Shown piece after piece: positions 26,150 to 37,255 of a DNA stretch of 64,000 nt. The notes under the pieces are model-generated. The model saw nothing but the letters and a program-made list of their open reading frames with translations, was not told where the DNA came from and searched no databases. Numbering within the stretch: the first letter of the stretch is position 1; every line of letters begins with the position of its first letter. Location of the stretch: NCBI RefSeq assembly GCF_000262465.1, contig NZ_CM001489.1, positions 847,772 through 911,771 on the forward strand. Reading direction: 5' to 3'. The stretch is from Frankia sp. QA3 (GTDB lineage Bacteria; Actinomycetota; Actinomycetes; Frankiales; Frankiaceae). The position numbers and the translations under genes are program-made.

Positions 26150-29100
26150 TCAGGCGGAGAGGTGCCGGACCCTCTCGCGCAGTTCCCGGAACACGAACGC
26201 AGAGCTTGCGGGCCAGAGCCGGAGCATGCCGTCCTCGGCTCCGGAGAGCACATACGTCCCGGCGGGATGCCAGGCGACCGTCAGGACGGCAGCCGGATGT
26301 TCGTAGGAAACGAGCATCTCCGGCTCGTCAACGATGCTCCACAGCCGGACGTTGCCGTCCCGGCTGCCGGTCGCCAGGTGCTGGCGCGCGGGGCTGAAGG
26401 CCGCGTCGTGCGCCTCGCCCGAGCCTAGGGCGTGCAGCTGCCTGCCGGTCATCGCGTCCCAGACGCGGGTGGTGCCGTCGCCGCTGGAGGTGAGGACGTG
26501 CCGGCCGCTGCGGCTCCAGTCGGTCGAGTGCAGCGGCGCGGAATGGCCGCGCAGCGGCAGGAGGACGCCGTCGTCGGCTTCGGTGTCGACCTGCCAGATG
26601 TGGGCCTCGTCCTGCCATGCGGCGATCGCGAGCCGGGTGCCGTCGGGGTTCCAGGCGATGTCGCAGACCCACTGCTCATAACGGACCGCGGCGAGCGGCG
26701 CGTCCCCGCCGCCGTCCCCGGGGTCCCACAGCCGCACCGAGCCGTCGTAGCCGGCGCTGGCCAGCCGCCGTTCGTCCGGCGTCCACGCCAGCGCGCTGAT
26801 CCTGTCCTCGTGCCCCTGGATGGCGGCGAGCACTGCCCAGGACCGGGCGTCCCAGACTGTGATCCTGCCGGTCAGGTCGCCGCAGGCCAGCAGCGTGCCG
26901 CTCGGGCTCCAGGCCAAGGCCATCGGGTCGGGCACCGCCAGCTGGACGATCTGTACCGGGGCGTCGGTGCCGGTGCCGGTGTCGGCGCTGGCGCCCGGGT
27001 CCGTGCCGACGCCCGCCGCCGTGCCGGCGGGTGGCCGGACGTCCCAGACCCGCACCGCTCCGTCCTGGCCCGCGCTGGCCACGCGGCGGCCATCCGGATG
27101 CCAGGATGCATCGGATACCCAGCCGGCGTGTCTGCCGAGTACGCGGGGCTCGAACCCTGGCCGGATGCTTGCGATCCGTGCGGTCCGGTCCTCGCTGCCG
27201 GAGACGACGTGGCGCCGGTCGGGGCTCCAGGCCACGCCGGAAATCCAGCCGGTGTGCCCCGGCAGGGCGCCGAGCAGCTCGCCGGACTCGACGTCGAAGA
27301 TCCTGACCCGGCCGTCCTCGCTGCCGGTGACAGCCCGGCCCTCCCCATCGGCCCAGGCCACCGAGTAGACCGGGCTGGTGTGGACGCGGATGGTCCGCAG
27401 GGGGCGCCGTTCCTGCATGTCCCAGCGGCACAGCGTCCCGTCCTCGCTGCCGGTCAGCGCCTGGCGCCCGTCCGCGCTCCAGGCGACGGTCGGCACCGGG
27501 CCCTCGTGGCCGCGCAGGACGGCGAGCTGCCGTCCTGACGGGATCTCCCACAGCGCCGCCGTGTGGTCGTAGCTGCCGGTGAGGACCGTCGTCTCCGACG
27601 GGTGCCACTCGACCGAGCGGACCCACTCCTGGTGGCCCCGCAGCACGCAGACGGTCTCGCCGGTGGACACGTCCCAGATGCGGCCGGTGTTGTCCCTGCT
27701 GCCGGTGGCGAGGAACCGGCCGGTCGGGCTCCAGGTGACCGACGAGACCCAGCTGTCATGCCCGGCCAGCGACCGGACCTCCGCACAGGTGCCGACATCC
27801 CAGATCTTCGCTGTGTTGTCCCAGCTGCCGCTGGCCAGCCGCGCGCCGGTGGCGTCGAAGGCGACGCAGGTGACGCTGTCCTGGTGGCCGGCGAGGACGG
27901 CGACGGTGCGGCCGGTGGCGACGTCCCAGATCCGCACCGTCCCGTCGTAGCTGCCGGAGGCGATGGTGGAGCCGTCGGGGTGCCAGGCGACGGAGGAGAT
28001 GCGGTCGGTGTGGCCGCGCAGGATGCGCTGCACCCGGGCCCGGTCGAGCACGTGGAACATCGCGCGCTGGACCAGTGGGTTCTCGTCGGCGTCCGCGGAA
28101 TCCGCGGCGTCCAGGGCGGCCGAGAACACCAGCGCGAGAGCCTTCTCCGGCGAGGTCTCCAGCTCGAACAGCGACTGGCCGGCCCGCGCGAGCGTCCGGT
28201 CGGACTGTTCCCGCGCGTGCGCGGCGGCCTCGGTCTCGCCGCTGGCCGTGAGGAACGCGGCCTCGAGGCGGCTCATGTCGGCGCCGTTGCGGGTCGACCA
28301 TTCGACCGCGGTCGTCAGGCGCAGGCCCCGGTAGAGGTAGCTGTCGTCGCGGCCCTGCTCGTCCCAGTGCGCGGCTGCTTCCGTGAGCAGCCGGTGGGTC
28401 CGCAGGTCGGCGGCGTTCTCCCGCAGCCAGGACCGGAGCGCGGCCCAGCTGTCGATCAGGGCCTCGTGGACGATCTCGATGGTGTCGCGCTCGGCGGTGA
28501 CGAGCCGGACGTCGCGGTGCGAGAATTTCAGCACCAGCTCCTCGATTTCCCGGGGATCCGCGTCGACGATGTCGAGCTCGCGCCGGTCCACCCGGCGGCG
28601 CGTGTGAGCGGCTCCTCCCTCGCCCAGCGCGACCAGTCGCAGGAACAGCAGCCGCGCCAGCTTCCGCTGCCGCTCGGAGAGCCCGGCGTAGAGCTCGTCG
28701 GCGAGCTGGTTCAGCGCGCCACCGATGCCGTGGATCTGGTCGTAGTCCGGGTGCGCAAGCCAGACGCCCCGGCGGCGGTGCCACAGCTCGGCGAGCGCGG
28801 TCTGCAGCAGGGGGAGCGCTCCGCTGCGGCCGCGCATGTCGGCCAGGATCCGGTCCACGAGCCCGCCCTCGAACATCGCCCCCACCGCCAGCGCGGGCAT
28901 CATGATCGACTCTCGCAGGGAGCGGTCGTCCAGCGCGCCGAGCAGCAACTGGTTCGGTTCCAGTAGGAGGCGCAGCTCGCCGAAGTCGAGGCAGTGCTGC
29001 AGGAAGTCCGCGCGCAGTGTGATGACCACGCGGATCCGTTCGCTGTGCCGGGCTGCGGCGCAGACGTTGGCGATAAAGGCGTGGACGTCGGAGGGCACGC

Positions 29101-30493
29101 CGTCCGTGCGCGGTGGATGGGTGAACACCTCCTCGAACTGGTCGATGACCAGCAGCAGGCGCCGCTCGCCCAGGTGGGCGCCGGCCAGGGTGCCCACGAT
29201 CTTCGCGAGCTCGTCGGCGGAACCGGCGAGATCCCGTTCGATCTGCCGGCTCAGGGTGAGGATGTCGGCTCCCGGTGCGGTGGCGGCGAGGGCGTCGGCG
29301 AGTGACCGCAGCGGCCATGCCCCGGGCACCAGCGTCCGGACCGCCCATGCGTCCTTCGGCAGCGACGGCAGCAGTCCGGCCAGGACCAGCGACGACTTCC
29401 CCGAGCCGGAGGCTCCCACCACCGCGGTGAACGACGACCGTCGGACGCGATCGAGTAGCTGGGCTGTCTCGGCGGACCGGCCGAAGTACCGGTCGGCGTC
29501 GTGCTCTGTGAACGCGCGCAGGCTGGGATAGGGCGCAGGCGTGTCAGGGAGCCGCACGCGGGCGCTGTCGGCGGCATGGTCGGCGGCGTGGCCGCGGATG
29601 CCGGCCACCAGCGACTCGATCGCCGCCGGATCGCCGGTGTCGCGGCGCAGGTCGACCTCCAGGCGCCGGGCGAGAAACGGCGGCAGGGCACCGGCGTCGG
29701 AGCCCGGCAGCAGCACTGGGATGACGCGGACGTCGCCGCGCCTGCGGACCGCCTCGTTGAGCGCGGCGCGCATCTCCTCGTGGTGCCAGCTGCCCAGCCC
29801 GCCCGGACCGACCAGGACCGCGACCGCCTCGGTGGCCAACAGCACCCCCTCGATCGCCTCCTGTACGGGGGCGCCGGGCACCAGATGGCGCCGGTCCAGG
29901 AACGGCCGCACCCCGCGCGCCTCGAGCAGGTCCGCCAGCCGGGTGGCGGCCGGCAGGTCTGCCGTGCCGTAGGAGAGGAACACGTCGTAGCGAGGCCGGG
30001 GCGGCGTGGGGGACCGGGCTCCGCGCAGCCCCGCGACCAGCTCGGCGACCCGCTTCCGGTAGGGCCTCTCCCCGCCTTCGCCGCCTGCCTCGGTCCCGCT
30101 GGGCCGGTCGAGGCCGCGGAAGTCCACGTAGGCGCGGGAGCCCAGGAACGGCGGCAGCTCGGCGTCCTTGAGCAGCACCGGGACCAGCGGCCGCGCGCCC
30201 TCCACGGCTTGGTGCAGCATGGCGGCGTACTCGGCCGCCACCCAGGGCTGGGCGAGGGCGTCCGGGCTTACCACCACGACGCCGGCCGCGGACCCGCGGA
30301 TGCCTTCGTCCAGCCGGTGCACGACATGGTCGCCCGCGAGGATCTCCCACTCGTCGTAGAACACGCGCAGGCCGGCGAGTTTCAACTCCTCCGCGAGCCC
30401 CCGCACCCACGCCCGATCGGCACGGCCGTAGCAGACAAAAACGTCAAAACTCTCAGCCACCGTCAGCCCCCGCAACGCGACGCGGAACATCAT
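26150..30493 (-). CDS. TIR-TIR-STAND-WD40 signalling protein
   Basis: 1447 residues from ATG 30493; GTG 30460 (VAESFDVFVCYG) has a better GGGGG ribosome site and may be the true start. Two tandem TIR domains come first (about 17-150, FDVFVCYGRADRAW...PWVAAEY; and about 168-300, YDVFLSYGTADLPA...SWHHEEM), each keeping a candidate catalytic Glu. A STAND NTPase follows (Walker A GASGSGKSS near 360, LLLVIDQFEEVF). Fourteen WD40 repeats (about 845-1445, units such as GHTDRISSVAWHPDGSTIAS) suggest two seven-blade propellers. TIR domains in bacterial defence degrade NAD+ or make signalling nucleotides once the STAND senses an invader; two TIRs in one chain are uncommon. Confidence 0.88.
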   Translation of the reverse strand: MMFRVALRGLTVAESFDVFVCYGRADRAWVRGLAEELKLAGLRVFYDEWEILAGDHVVHRLDEGIRGSAAGVVVVSPDALAQPWVAAEYAAMLHQAVEGARPLVPVLLKDAELPPFLGSRAYVDFRGLDRPSGTEAGGEGGERPYRKRVAELVAGLRGARSPTPPRPRYDVFLSYGTADLPAATRLADLLEARGVRPFLDRRHLVPGAPVQEAIEGVLLATEAVAVLVGPGGLGSWHHEEMRAALNEAVRRRGDVRVIPVLLPGSDAGALPPFLARRLEVDLRRDTGDPAAIESLVAGIRGHAADHAADSARVRLPDTPAPYPSLRAFTEHDADRYFGRSAETAQLLDRVRRSSFTAVVGASGSGKSSLVLAGLLPSLPKDAWAVRTLVPGAWPLRSLADALAATAPGADILTLSRQIERDLAGSADELAKIVGTLAGAHLGERRLLLVIDQFEEVFTHPPRTDGVPSDVHAFIANVCAAARHSERIRVVITLRADFLQHCLDFGELRLLLEPNQLLLGALDDRSLRESIMMPALAVGAMFEGGLVDRILADMRGRSGALPLLQTALAELWHRRRGVWLAHPDYDQIHGIGGALNQLADELYAGLSERQRKLARLLFLRLVALGEGGAAHTRRRVDRRELDIVDADPREIEELVLKFSHRDVRLVTAERDTIEIVHEALIDSWAALRSWLRENAADLRTHRLLTEAAAHWDEQGRDDSYLYRGLRLTTAVEWSTRNGADMSRLEAAFLTASGETEAAAHAREQSDRTLARAGQSLFELETSPEKALALVFSAALDAADSADADENPLVQRAMFHVLDRARVQRILRGHTDRISSVAWHPDGSTIASGSYDGTVRIWDVATGRTVAVLAGHQDSVTCVAFDATGARLASGSWDNTAKIWDVGTCAEVRSLAGHDSWVSSVTWSPTGRFLATGSRDNTGRIWDVSTGETVCVLRGHQEWVRSVEWHPSETTVLTGSYDHTAALWEIPSGRQLAVLRGHEGPVPTVAWSADGRQALTGSEDGTLCRWDMQERRPLRTIRVHTSPVYSVAWADGEGRAVTGSEDGRVRIFDVESGELLGALPGHTGWISGVAWSPDRRHVVSGSEDRTARIASIRPGFEPRVLGRHAGWVSDASWHPDGRRVASAGQDGAVRVWDVRPPAGTAAGVGTDPGASADTGTGTDAPVQIVQLAVPDPMALAWSPSGTLLACGDLTGRITVWDARSWAVLAAIQGHEDRISALAWTPDERRLASAGYDGSVRLWDPGDGGGDAPLAAVRYEQWVCDIAWNPDGTRLAIAAWQDEAHIWQVDTEADDGVLLPLRGHSAPLHSTDWSRSGRHVLTSSGDGTTRVWDAMTGRQLHALGSGEAHDAAFSPARQHLATGSRDGNVRLWSIVDEPEMLVSYEHPAAVLTVAWHPAGTYVLSGAEDGMLRLWPASSAFVFRELRERVRHLSA

Positions 30494-30928
30494 TCTATAA
30501 CCGTCGGCGGGGCGGACAGCCGCTGGTCCAGGCCGCTGACGCGCACCGTTTCGGCGAGCAGAACCCCGAATCGGCGATCAGCGGTGAAAGCCCGAGACCA
30601 GCCAACCCGCACCCGTGAGGGTGTCTCACCCGAGCCTGAGAGCCTCACCCGAGCCTGAGAGAGGGAAGCGGGTCACTGCTATCGCCGAGTCGCCGACCCC
30701 GGCGCGGGCCGGCGGACGGTGACCTCCGTGGCCCGCCGCCGGGGTCGCGGGGAATTCCATCCCGTCCCCCGGTCGCCGACCGGCGGCGCCCGCGGGCACC
30801 GGTGGGGCGTATTGGCGTAGCGTGCTCGGTCGGGCCGTCGCCGACGCCGGCCGCGTGACCCGGTGCGGGCGGCGCGCCGGGTCGCGGACGGCGGATCCGA
30901 CCGGACATCGTGAGGGCGAAAGGCCGAC
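30494..30928. other. Intergenic region between STAND and folD genes
   Basis: Divergent promoter region of about 435 bp with no gene. It holds a nearly perfect 19-bp direct repeat (CTCACCCGAGCCTGAGAGC at 30625 and 30644). No riboswitch class was recognised upstream of folD. Confidence 0.5.
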
Positions 30929-31795
30929 ATGAGCGCAGTGATCATCGATGGTAAGGCCGTGGCCGCCCGGGTGCGTGCGGACGTGGCCCGGGACGTCGCC
31001 GAGTTCCGCGCGGCCACGGGCCGCCAGCCGGGGCTCGCGACCGTGCTGGTGGGCGACGACCCGGCGTCCGCGGTCTACATCGGCGGCAAGCGTCGGGCCT
31101 GCGTGGAGGCGGGCATGGCCGACCTGCACCAGCACCTGCCCGCCGACACTCCCCAGGACAAGATCGCCGCTCTGCTGGACTCCCTCGCCGCGGACCCCGC
31201 CGTCTCGGGGATCCTGCTGCAGCTCCCCGTGCCCGAGGGGCTCGACGGCGCCGCCCTGGTCGGGCGGATCCCGCCGGAGAAGGACGTCGACGGGCTCACG
31301 ACGCCCAGCGTCGGCCTGCTCGCCCGCGGCCTGCCCGGCCTGCGGCCCTGCACCCCGTCGGGGATCATCGAGCTGCTCGACGCCTACGACGTGGAGCTCA
31401 GCGGCACCCCCACCGTCGTCGTCGGCCGCTCCGAACTGGTCGGCCGCCCGGTCGCCCAGCTGCTCGTCGGGCGCAACGCCACCGTCACGATCTGCCACTC
31501 CCGCACGCGGGACCTGGCCGCCGTCTGCCGCGGCGCGGACGTGCTCGTCGTCGCCGCCGGCAAGCAGGCGATCATCGGCCCGGACGCGGTGAAGCCCGGT
31601 GCGACCGTCATCGACGTCGGCATGCATCGCACCGAGCAGGGCCTTCGTGGCGACGTCGACTTCGACGCCGTGCGCGAGGTCGCCGGCCGGCTCACCCCGG
31701 TTCCCGGCGGCGTCGGACCGATGACCATCGCCATGCTGCTGCGCAACACCCTGCTCGCCGCCCGGGCCGCCGCCGAGGCGGGCAGCCCCGTCTGA
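30929..31795 (+). CDS. folD: Methylenetetrahydrofolate dehydrogenase/cyclohydrolase FolD
   Basis: 288 residues, a normal length. Catalytic Lys lies in SAVYIGGKRRA, PEKDVDGL follows, then the NADP site VVVGRSELVGRPVAQLL and the C-terminal signature PVPGGVGPMTIAMLL. The enzyme interconverts 5,10-methylene- and 10-formyl-tetrahydrofolate in cytoplasmic one-carbon metabolism. The helix/strand order of the family is complete. Confidence 0.97.
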   Translation: MSAVIIDGKAVAARVRADVARDVAEFRAATGRQPGLATVLVGDDPASAVYIGGKRRACVEAGMADLHQHLPADTPQDKIAALLDSLAADPAVSGILLQLPVPEGLDGAALVGRIPPEKDVDGLTTPSVGLLARGLPGLRPCTPSGIIELLDAYDVELSGTPTVVVGRSELVGRPVAQLLVGRNATVTICHSRTRDLAAVCRGADVLVVAAGKQAIIGPDAVKPGATVIDVGMHRTEQGLRGDVDFDAVREVAGRLTPVPGGVGPMTIAMLLRNTLLAARAAAEAGSPV

Positions 31796-31908
31796 GCCGT
31801 CCGACCGTTCGGGCCGGCAACGCGGCGGGCTGGGCCGGTTTTGTCGGAGGTGTGCGCCAGAATCGCCCTCGGCGGATCGGCACGGCATGACTGGGATGGG
31901 ACACAGGC

Positions 31909-34290
31909 ATGAGCAGCGGCAAGCGACTCGACGGTAGGGGCGGCGGGGAGCCCGTGGCCTCGTCGGGTGTGCCCGGCTCGGCGGCCGGGTCGCCCCGGTC
32001 GTCCGCAGCGGAGGCCGGCGCAGTCCTGCCCGCGGCGCGGCCGCCATCCCTGGCCGCCGCGGCCGGGCAGCCCAGCGGTCGCCCGCCCGCCGAGCCGGCG
32101 GGCGGACCCGGCTCGGCCCGCCGCCGGCCGCGCGTCGTCTACGTGTTCGCGGTCCTCGCCGTCGGCTGGCTGCTGCTCGGCGCGGTCGGAGGTTCCTACC
32201 AGGGCAGGCTCGGGGAGGTCCAGAAGAACGACAACGCGGCCTACCTGCCGGGCTCGGCCGAGTCGACCAAGGTCGACAACGCCGCCCAGGAGTTCCGCGC
32301 GCTGCAGACGATCCCGGGTTTCGTCGTCTACCAGCGCGGCGGCGGGCTGACGGCCGCGGACAAGGCGAAGATCACCGCGGATGTCCGCGCGTTCGCCGCG
32401 ATCCCCGGCGTCGACGCCGGCCAGCTCGGGCCGCCGCAGTTCGCCCGGGGCGGCGAGGTGGCGAACGTCGCCGTGCCGATCATCGGCAAGGACGGCGACC
32501 GGGAGGTCCAGGGCGACGAGCTGGTCGACGTCGAGAAGGCCGTCCTCGCCGCCGCGCGGGCCGGGGCGCCGGCGGGGCTGGTGGTGCACTCGGCCGGACC
32601 CGGTGGGCTGCTGGTCGCCTTCATCGAGGCGTTCTCCGGGCTCGATGGTCTGCTGCTGCTCGCCGCGGGCCTGGTCGTCGTCGGCATCCTCCTGCTCGTC
32701 TACCGCAGCCCGGTGCTGTGGTTCTTCCCGCTGTTCAGCTCCGTGCTCGCCCTCGGCGTCTCGGCGCTGATCATCTATCCGCTGGCCAAGCACGACGTGC
32801 TCACCCTCAACGGGCAGAGCCAGGGGATCCTGTCGGTCCTCGTGATCGGCGCGGGCACCGACTACGCCCTGCTGCTCGTCAGCCGCTACCGCGAGGAGCT
32901 GCACACCCACGCCAGTCGGGTCGAGGCGATGATCAGGGCCTGGCGGGGCGCCGCACCGGCGATCATCGCCTCGGCGGTCACGGTCATCCTCGGCCTGCTG
33001 TGCCTGAGCCTGGGCGAGCTGAACTCCACCCGCAGCCTCGGCCCGGTGGCGGCGATCGGCATCGCCTGCACCGTCCTGGTCATGCTGATCTTCCTGCCGG
33101 TCCTCCTCGTTCTCGGCGGCCGGTGGATCTTCTGGCCGCGCATCCCCCGGCTGGACCACCAGGCCGACCTCGTCGGCCACGGACTGTGGGCCCGCTTCGC
33201 CGCCGGGCTCGTCCGCCGGGCCCGCCTCGCCTGGATCGTCACCGCCGTCGTGCTGCTGGCCTGCGCCGGGCTCATCACCACGCTGAAGGTCGACGGGCTG
33301 TCGTCCACCGACAGCATCACCGGCCACCCCGATGCCATCGTCGGCCAGAAAATATTCGACGCCAACTTCAGTCAGGGTGAGGGCGCGCCCGCGGTCATCA
33401 TCACCAACACCGAGGCCGTCCCCGCGGTCATCGCCGCCGTCTCGAAGGTCGACGGGGTGTCCAGGGATCCGGGTGCGGTGTGCGTCGAGGTCGACTACGC
33501 CAAGCTCGCCGGCATCCTCTCCGGCGGCGGACGGCTCCCCGCACCGGCGGCGGACGGGTGCCCGGCGGCGGCGGTGCGGATCGCGCCGGTCGACGGGCGG
33601 ATCGCTGTCGACGCCGCCATCGTCCACCGCTACGACACACCCGCGGCCTACGACACCATCACCGCGATCCGCGCCGCCGTGCACCCGATCCCCGGCGCGG
33701 ACGCCATCGTCGGCGGTCAGTCCGCGATCAATCTCGACACCCAGGCGGCGTCCCGCCACGATCGGAACCTGATCATCCCGATCGTGCTGGCGGTCATCCT
33801 CGTCGTGCTCGGCGTCCTGCTGCGGGCGCTGCTCGCGCCGATCCTGCTCATCGCGACCGTGGTGCTGTCGTTCGCCGCGACGCTGGGGGTGAGCGCGGTG
33901 GTGTTCAACCACATCTTCGGGTTCGCCAACGCCGATCCGGGATTCCCGCTGTTCGCGTTCATCTTCCTCGTCGCCCTGGGCATCGACTACAACATCTTCC
34001 TCATGACGAGGGTGCGGGAGGAGACGCTCATCCACGGCACCCGTCCCGGCATCGTGCGCGGCCTCGCGGTGACCGGCGGCGTCATCACCTCGGCCGGCGT
34101 CGTCCTCGCCGGGACGTTCGCGGTACTGGGCGTGCTACCGCTGGTCTTCCTTGCTCAGGTGGGCTTCTCGGTCGCCTTCGGCGTGCTGCTGGACACGATC
34201 CTGGTCCGCTCCGTGCTCGTTCCGGCGCTCAGCCACGACATCGGAGCGACGATCTGGTGGCCCTCGAAGCTGTCCCGCGCCGCCCCCTGA
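31909..34290 (+). CDS. MMPL/RND-family transporter
   Basis: 793 residues with a ~65-residue disordered N-terminus. One membrane helix ([18 protein letters not shown]), a large extracytoplasmic loop (about 95-235), five helices including [18 protein letters not shown], a second loop (about 450-615), then helices with [15 protein letters not shown]. The two GxDY segments are the proton-relay features of MMPL proteins, which export lipids, siderophores or drugs. No accessory or biosynthetic genes are adjacent, so the cargo is unknown. Confidence 0.9.
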   Translation: MSSGKRLDGRGGGEPVASSGVPGSAAGSPRSSAAEAGAVLPAARPPSLAAAAGQPSGRPPAEPAGGPGSARRRPRVVYVFAVLAVGWLLLGAVGGSYQGRLGEVQKNDNAAYLPGSAESTKVDNAAQEFRALQTIPGFVVYQRGGGLTAADKAKITADVRAFAAIPGVDAGQLGPPQFARGGEVANVAVPIIGKDGDREVQGDELVDVEKAVLAAARAGAPAGLVVHSAGPGGLLVAFIEAFSGLDGLLLLAAGLVVVGILLLVYRSPVLWFFPLFSSVLALGVSALIIYPLAKHDVLTLNGQSQGILSVLVIGAGTDYALLLVSRYREELHTHASRVEAMIRAWRGAAPAIIASAVTVILGLLCLSLGELNSTRSLGPVAAIGIACTVLVMLIFLPVLLVLGGRWIFWPRIPRLDHQADLVGHGLWARFAAGLVRRARLAWIVTAVVLLACAGLITTLKVDGLSSTDSITGHPDAIVGQKIFDANFSQGEGAPAVIITNTEAVPAVIAAVSKVDGVSRDPGAVCVEVDYAKLAGILSGGGRLPAPAADGCPAAAVRIAPVDGRIAVDAAIVHRYDTPAAYDTITAIRAAVHPIPGADAIVGGQSAINLDTQAASRHDRNLIIPIVLAVILVVLGVLLRALLAPILLIATVVLSFAATLGVSAVVFNHIFGFANADPGFPLFAFIFLVALGIDYNIFLMTRVREETLIHGTRPGIVRGLAVTGGVITSAGVVLAGTFAVLGVLPLVFLAQVGFSVAFGVLLDTILVRSVLVPALSHDIGATIWWPSKLSRAAP

Positions 34291-34304
34291 CGTCGCACGG
34301 CCCG

Positions 34305-37208
34305 TCAGAGCTGGCTGATCTGCTCGGTGAGCTGGGCGATGGCGGACTCGGCGTCGGTGAGGCGCTGGCGGGTCTTCGCCACGACCGCCGCCGGTGCCCG
34401 TTCGGCGAACATGGGGTTGGCCAGCTTCGCCGCGATCCGGGCCTGCTCGACGCGCTCGGTGGCGAGCATCCGCTGCAGGCGGGTCCGCTCCGAGGCGATG
34501 TCGACGACACCGGTCAGGTCGAGCGCCACGGTCGACGCCCCGACGACCACGGACGGCCACTGCGTCGGCGGCGCGTCGGCGACCGTGACCTCGAGCGCGG
34601 TGAGCGCCCCGATCTGCTCCGCCCACGCCGCCATCCGCGCCGGGGCGACGAGCACGGCGGGCACCCGCTGGTTGCTGCGCAGTCGCTGCGCCGAACGGAA
34701 CCGGCGCACCTCCGTCACCAGGAGCTGGAGTTCGCCGATCCAGGCCTCGGCGTCGGAGTCGTGATCCCCGATCTCGCCGGCGCGGGGCCAGGCGGCCGCC
34801 GCGAGGCACGACGCCGCCTGCTCGCCCGCCGTGTCCCGGGTCGCCGTGTCCCGGGTCGCCGTGTTCTGGGCCGCGGTGTTCTGGGCCGCCGTGTTCTGGG
34901 CCGCGGTGTTCTGGGTCGCCGTGTTCTGGGCCGCGGTGTTCTGGGTCGCCGTGTTCTGGGCCGCGGTGTTCTGGGGCGCCGTGTTCTGGGGCGCCGTGTT
35001 GTCGTGGCTGGCCGGGTTCTGGCCGGGTGCGCCCTGGTGGCCGGCCGTCAGCGCCGACCACAGGGTCTCGGTCACGAACGGCATGACGGGGTGCAGCAGG
35101 CGCAGGATGGTGTCGAAGCAGCGGCCCAGCACCGCGCGCACCGTGTCCGCGCGCTCCCCGCCGGTGCGCAGGGGCGACTTCGCGAGTTCCAGGTACCAGT
35201 CGAACAGCTCGTCCCGGGCGAAATGGAACACCGCGTCGCAGGACCTGGCGAACTCGAACTCCTCATAACACTGATCCACCTGGCCGACGACCGCGGTGAG
35301 CCGCGAGAGGATCCAGCGGTCCGCCGTGGACAGCTCGCGTCCGGCGAGCGCACCGGGAGCGGGTATCGCACCGTTCATCAGCGCGAAGCGGGTCGCGTTC
35401 CACAGCTTGTTGACGAAGTTCCGGCTGCCCTCGACCGATTCTTCGGACAGCGGGACGTCCACCCCGGGATGGGCGCCCCGGGCGAGGGCGAAGCGCAGCG
35501 CGTCGGCACCGTGGCGGTCGATGAGATCCAGCGGGTCGATGACGTTGCCCCAGCTCTTGCTCATCTTCTTCCCGCGGGCGTCCCGGACGAGACCGGTGAG
35601 CACGACGGTGCGGAAGGGGACGTCGTCCAGGGTGTAAGAGGCGAACATCATCATGCGGGCGACCCAGAAGAAGATGATGTCGTAGCCGGTGAGCAGGACG
35701 TCGGTGGGATAGAAGCGAGCCAGGTCGGCCGTGGTGTCCGGCCAGCCGAGCGTGCTGAACGGCCACAGGCCGGAGGAGAACCAGGTGTCGAGGACGTCGG
35801 CGTCCTGGCGCAGCTCGCCGTTGCCGCAGACGTGGCAGGCGACCGGGTCGGTCATCTCGTCGCCCACCGCCGGCACCGTCGTGTGCCCGTCCGGGCAGTA
35901 CCAGACCGGGATCCGGTGGCCCCACCACAGCTGGCGGCTGACGCACCAGTCGTGCATGTCGTCGACCCACCCGAAGAAGCGGCCGGACAGCTCCGGCGGG
36001 CTGATCGCGACCCGGCCGTCGCGGACCATGTCCCCCGCGGCCCGGGCGAGGGTCTCGACGGCGACGAACCACTGCAGCGACAGGCGCGGCTCGACCGCCG
36101 TCTTACACCGGTCGCAGTGCGGGACGGCGTGCAGGTAGGGCCGCTTCTCCGCGACGATCCGGCCCTCCGCCCGCAGCGCGGCGAGGATCGCCGACCGGGC
36201 CTCGAAACGGTCGAGCCCCTGGAAGGGGCCGTGGGTCGTGATGATGCCCCGCTCGTCCATCATCGTGATGCTCGGAAGATCGTGGCGCTGCCCGATGGCG
36301 AAGTCGTTCGGGTCGTGCGCGGGGGTCACCTTGACCGCGCCCGTCCCGAAGGCCGGATCGACGTGCTCGTCGCCGATCACCGGGATCCACCGGTCGGTGA
36401 GGGGCAGCCGCACCTGGGTGCCGATGAGGTCACGGTAGCGCGGGTCGTCGGGATGCACGGCCACGGCCGTGTCGCCGAGCAGCGTCTCGATCCGGGTGGT
36501 GGCCACGGTGACGGGACCGTAGGAGATCGAGACCAGCTCGCCGTCGTCCTCGGTCGACTCCACCTCGATGTCCGACAGGGCGGTCAGGCAGCGGGGACAC
36601 CAGTTGATGATGCGCTGGGCCCGGTAGATGAGCCCGTCGTGGAACATCCGGGCGAAGATCGTGCGGACGGCCCGGGACAGCCCGGCGTCCATCGTGAACC
36701 TGGTCCGGCTCCAGTCGACGCCGTCACCCAGGCGGCGCATCTGGGCGAAGATGCGGTCGCCGTAGTCGGCGCGCCACTGCCAGACGCGCTCGACGAACTT
36801 CTCCCGGCCCAGGTCGTGGCGGCTGGCTCCCTCCTGCGCCAGCGCCCGCTCCACCACGTTCTGGGTGGCGATGCCGGCGTGGTCGGTCCCCGGCAGCCAC
36901 AGCGCGTCATACCCCTGCATGCGACGACGGCGGGTGAGCGCATCCATGAGGGTGTGCTGGAAGGCGTGGCCCATGTGCAGCTGACCGGTGACGTTCGGCG
37001 GCGGGATCACGATGGCGTACGCCGGCCGGTCGGAACCTCCCGACGGTGTGAAGACGCCCAGCTCGACCCAGCGCCGGTACACGGCCTCCTCCGCCGAGGA
37101 CGGTGAGTACGTCGTCGGCAGATCGGGGCGGGAGCCGGGCGGGGTCATGCCACGAATCATAGGGGCCGCGCCCACCGCCTCTTGATCATCGTCCGGCGTG
37201 GTCGGCAT
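34305..37208 (-). CDS. valS: Valyl-tRNA synthetase
   Basis: 967 residues. Class I signatures: HMGH in [13 protein letters not shown] and KMSKS in KKMSKSWGN (about residue 547). The editing (CP1) domain, anticodon-binding domain and C-terminal coiled coil ([19 protein letters not shown]) are present. Unusually, eleven 15-bp repeats insert ~55 residues of NTAAQ type between the anticodon-binding domain and the tail (about 738-793). The start at ATG 37208 may be too long; ATG 37148 ([13 protein letters not shown]) is possible. Essential cytoplasmic gene; the Tc-like toxin gene ends 47 bp upstream in the same orientation. Confidence 0.96.
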   Translation of the reverse strand: MPTTPDDDQEAVGAAPMIRGMTPPGSRPDLPTTYSPSSAEEAVYRRWVELGVFTPSGGSDRPAYAIVIPPPNVTGQLHMGHAFQHTLMDALTRRRRMQGYDALWLPGTDHAGIATQNVVERALAQEGASRHDLGREKFVERVWQWRADYGDRIFAQMRRLGDGVDWSRTRFTMDAGLSRAVRTIFARMFHDGLIYRAQRIINWCPRCLTALSDIEVESTEDDGELVSISYGPVTVATTRIETLLGDTAVAVHPDDPRYRDLIGTQVRLPLTDRWIPVIGDEHVDPAFGTGAVKVTPAHDPNDFAIGQRHDLPSITMMDERGIITTHGPFQGLDRFEARSAILAALRAEGRIVAEKRPYLHAVPHCDRCKTAVEPRLSLQWFVAVETLARAAGDMVRDGRVAISPPELSGRFFGWVDDMHDWCVSRQLWWGHRIPVWYCPDGHTTVPAVGDEMTDPVACHVCGNGELRQDADVLDTWFSSGLWPFSTLGWPDTTADLARFYPTDVLLTGYDIIFFWVARMMMFASYTLDDVPFRTVVLTGLVRDARGKKMSKSWGNVIDPLDLIDRHGADALRFALARGAHPGVDVPLSEESVEGSRNFVNKLWNATRFALMNGAIPAPGALAGRELSTADRWILSRLTAVVGQVDQCYEEFEFARSCDAVFHFARDELFDWYLELAKSPLRTGGERADTVRAVLGRCFDTILRLLHPVMPFVTETLWSALTAGHQGAPGQNPASHDNTAPQNTAPQNTAAQNTATQNTAAQNTATQNTAAQNTAAQNTAAQNTATRDTATRDTAGEQAASCLAAAAWPRAGEIGDHDSDAEAWIGELQLLVTEVRRFRSAQRLRSNQRVPAVLVAPARMAAWAEQIGALTALEVTVADAPPTQWPSVVVGASTVALDLTGVVDIASERTRLQRMLATERVEQARIAAKLANPMFAERAPAAVVAKTRQRLTDAESAIAQLTEQISQL
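34831..34995 (-). repeat. 15-bp minisatellite inside valS, 11 units
   Basis: Eleven contiguous 15-bp units (plus-strand consensus GTGTTCTGGGCCGCG, with CCCGGGTCGCC variants at the 5' end) lie in valS. Each unit encodes one Asn-Thr-Ala-(Ala/Thr/Pro)-Gln block. Units differ at a few positions, so the array is not a recent single expansion. Confidence 0.95.
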
Positions 37209-37255
37209 GGAGCTGTCTCGGGTACCGGATTGCGGTGACTACCGGATTGCGGTGG

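Noticed and set aside
30494-30928. Possible riboswitch upstream of folD
   Set aside because: Repeats and hairpins are present, but no known aptamer signature could be matched.
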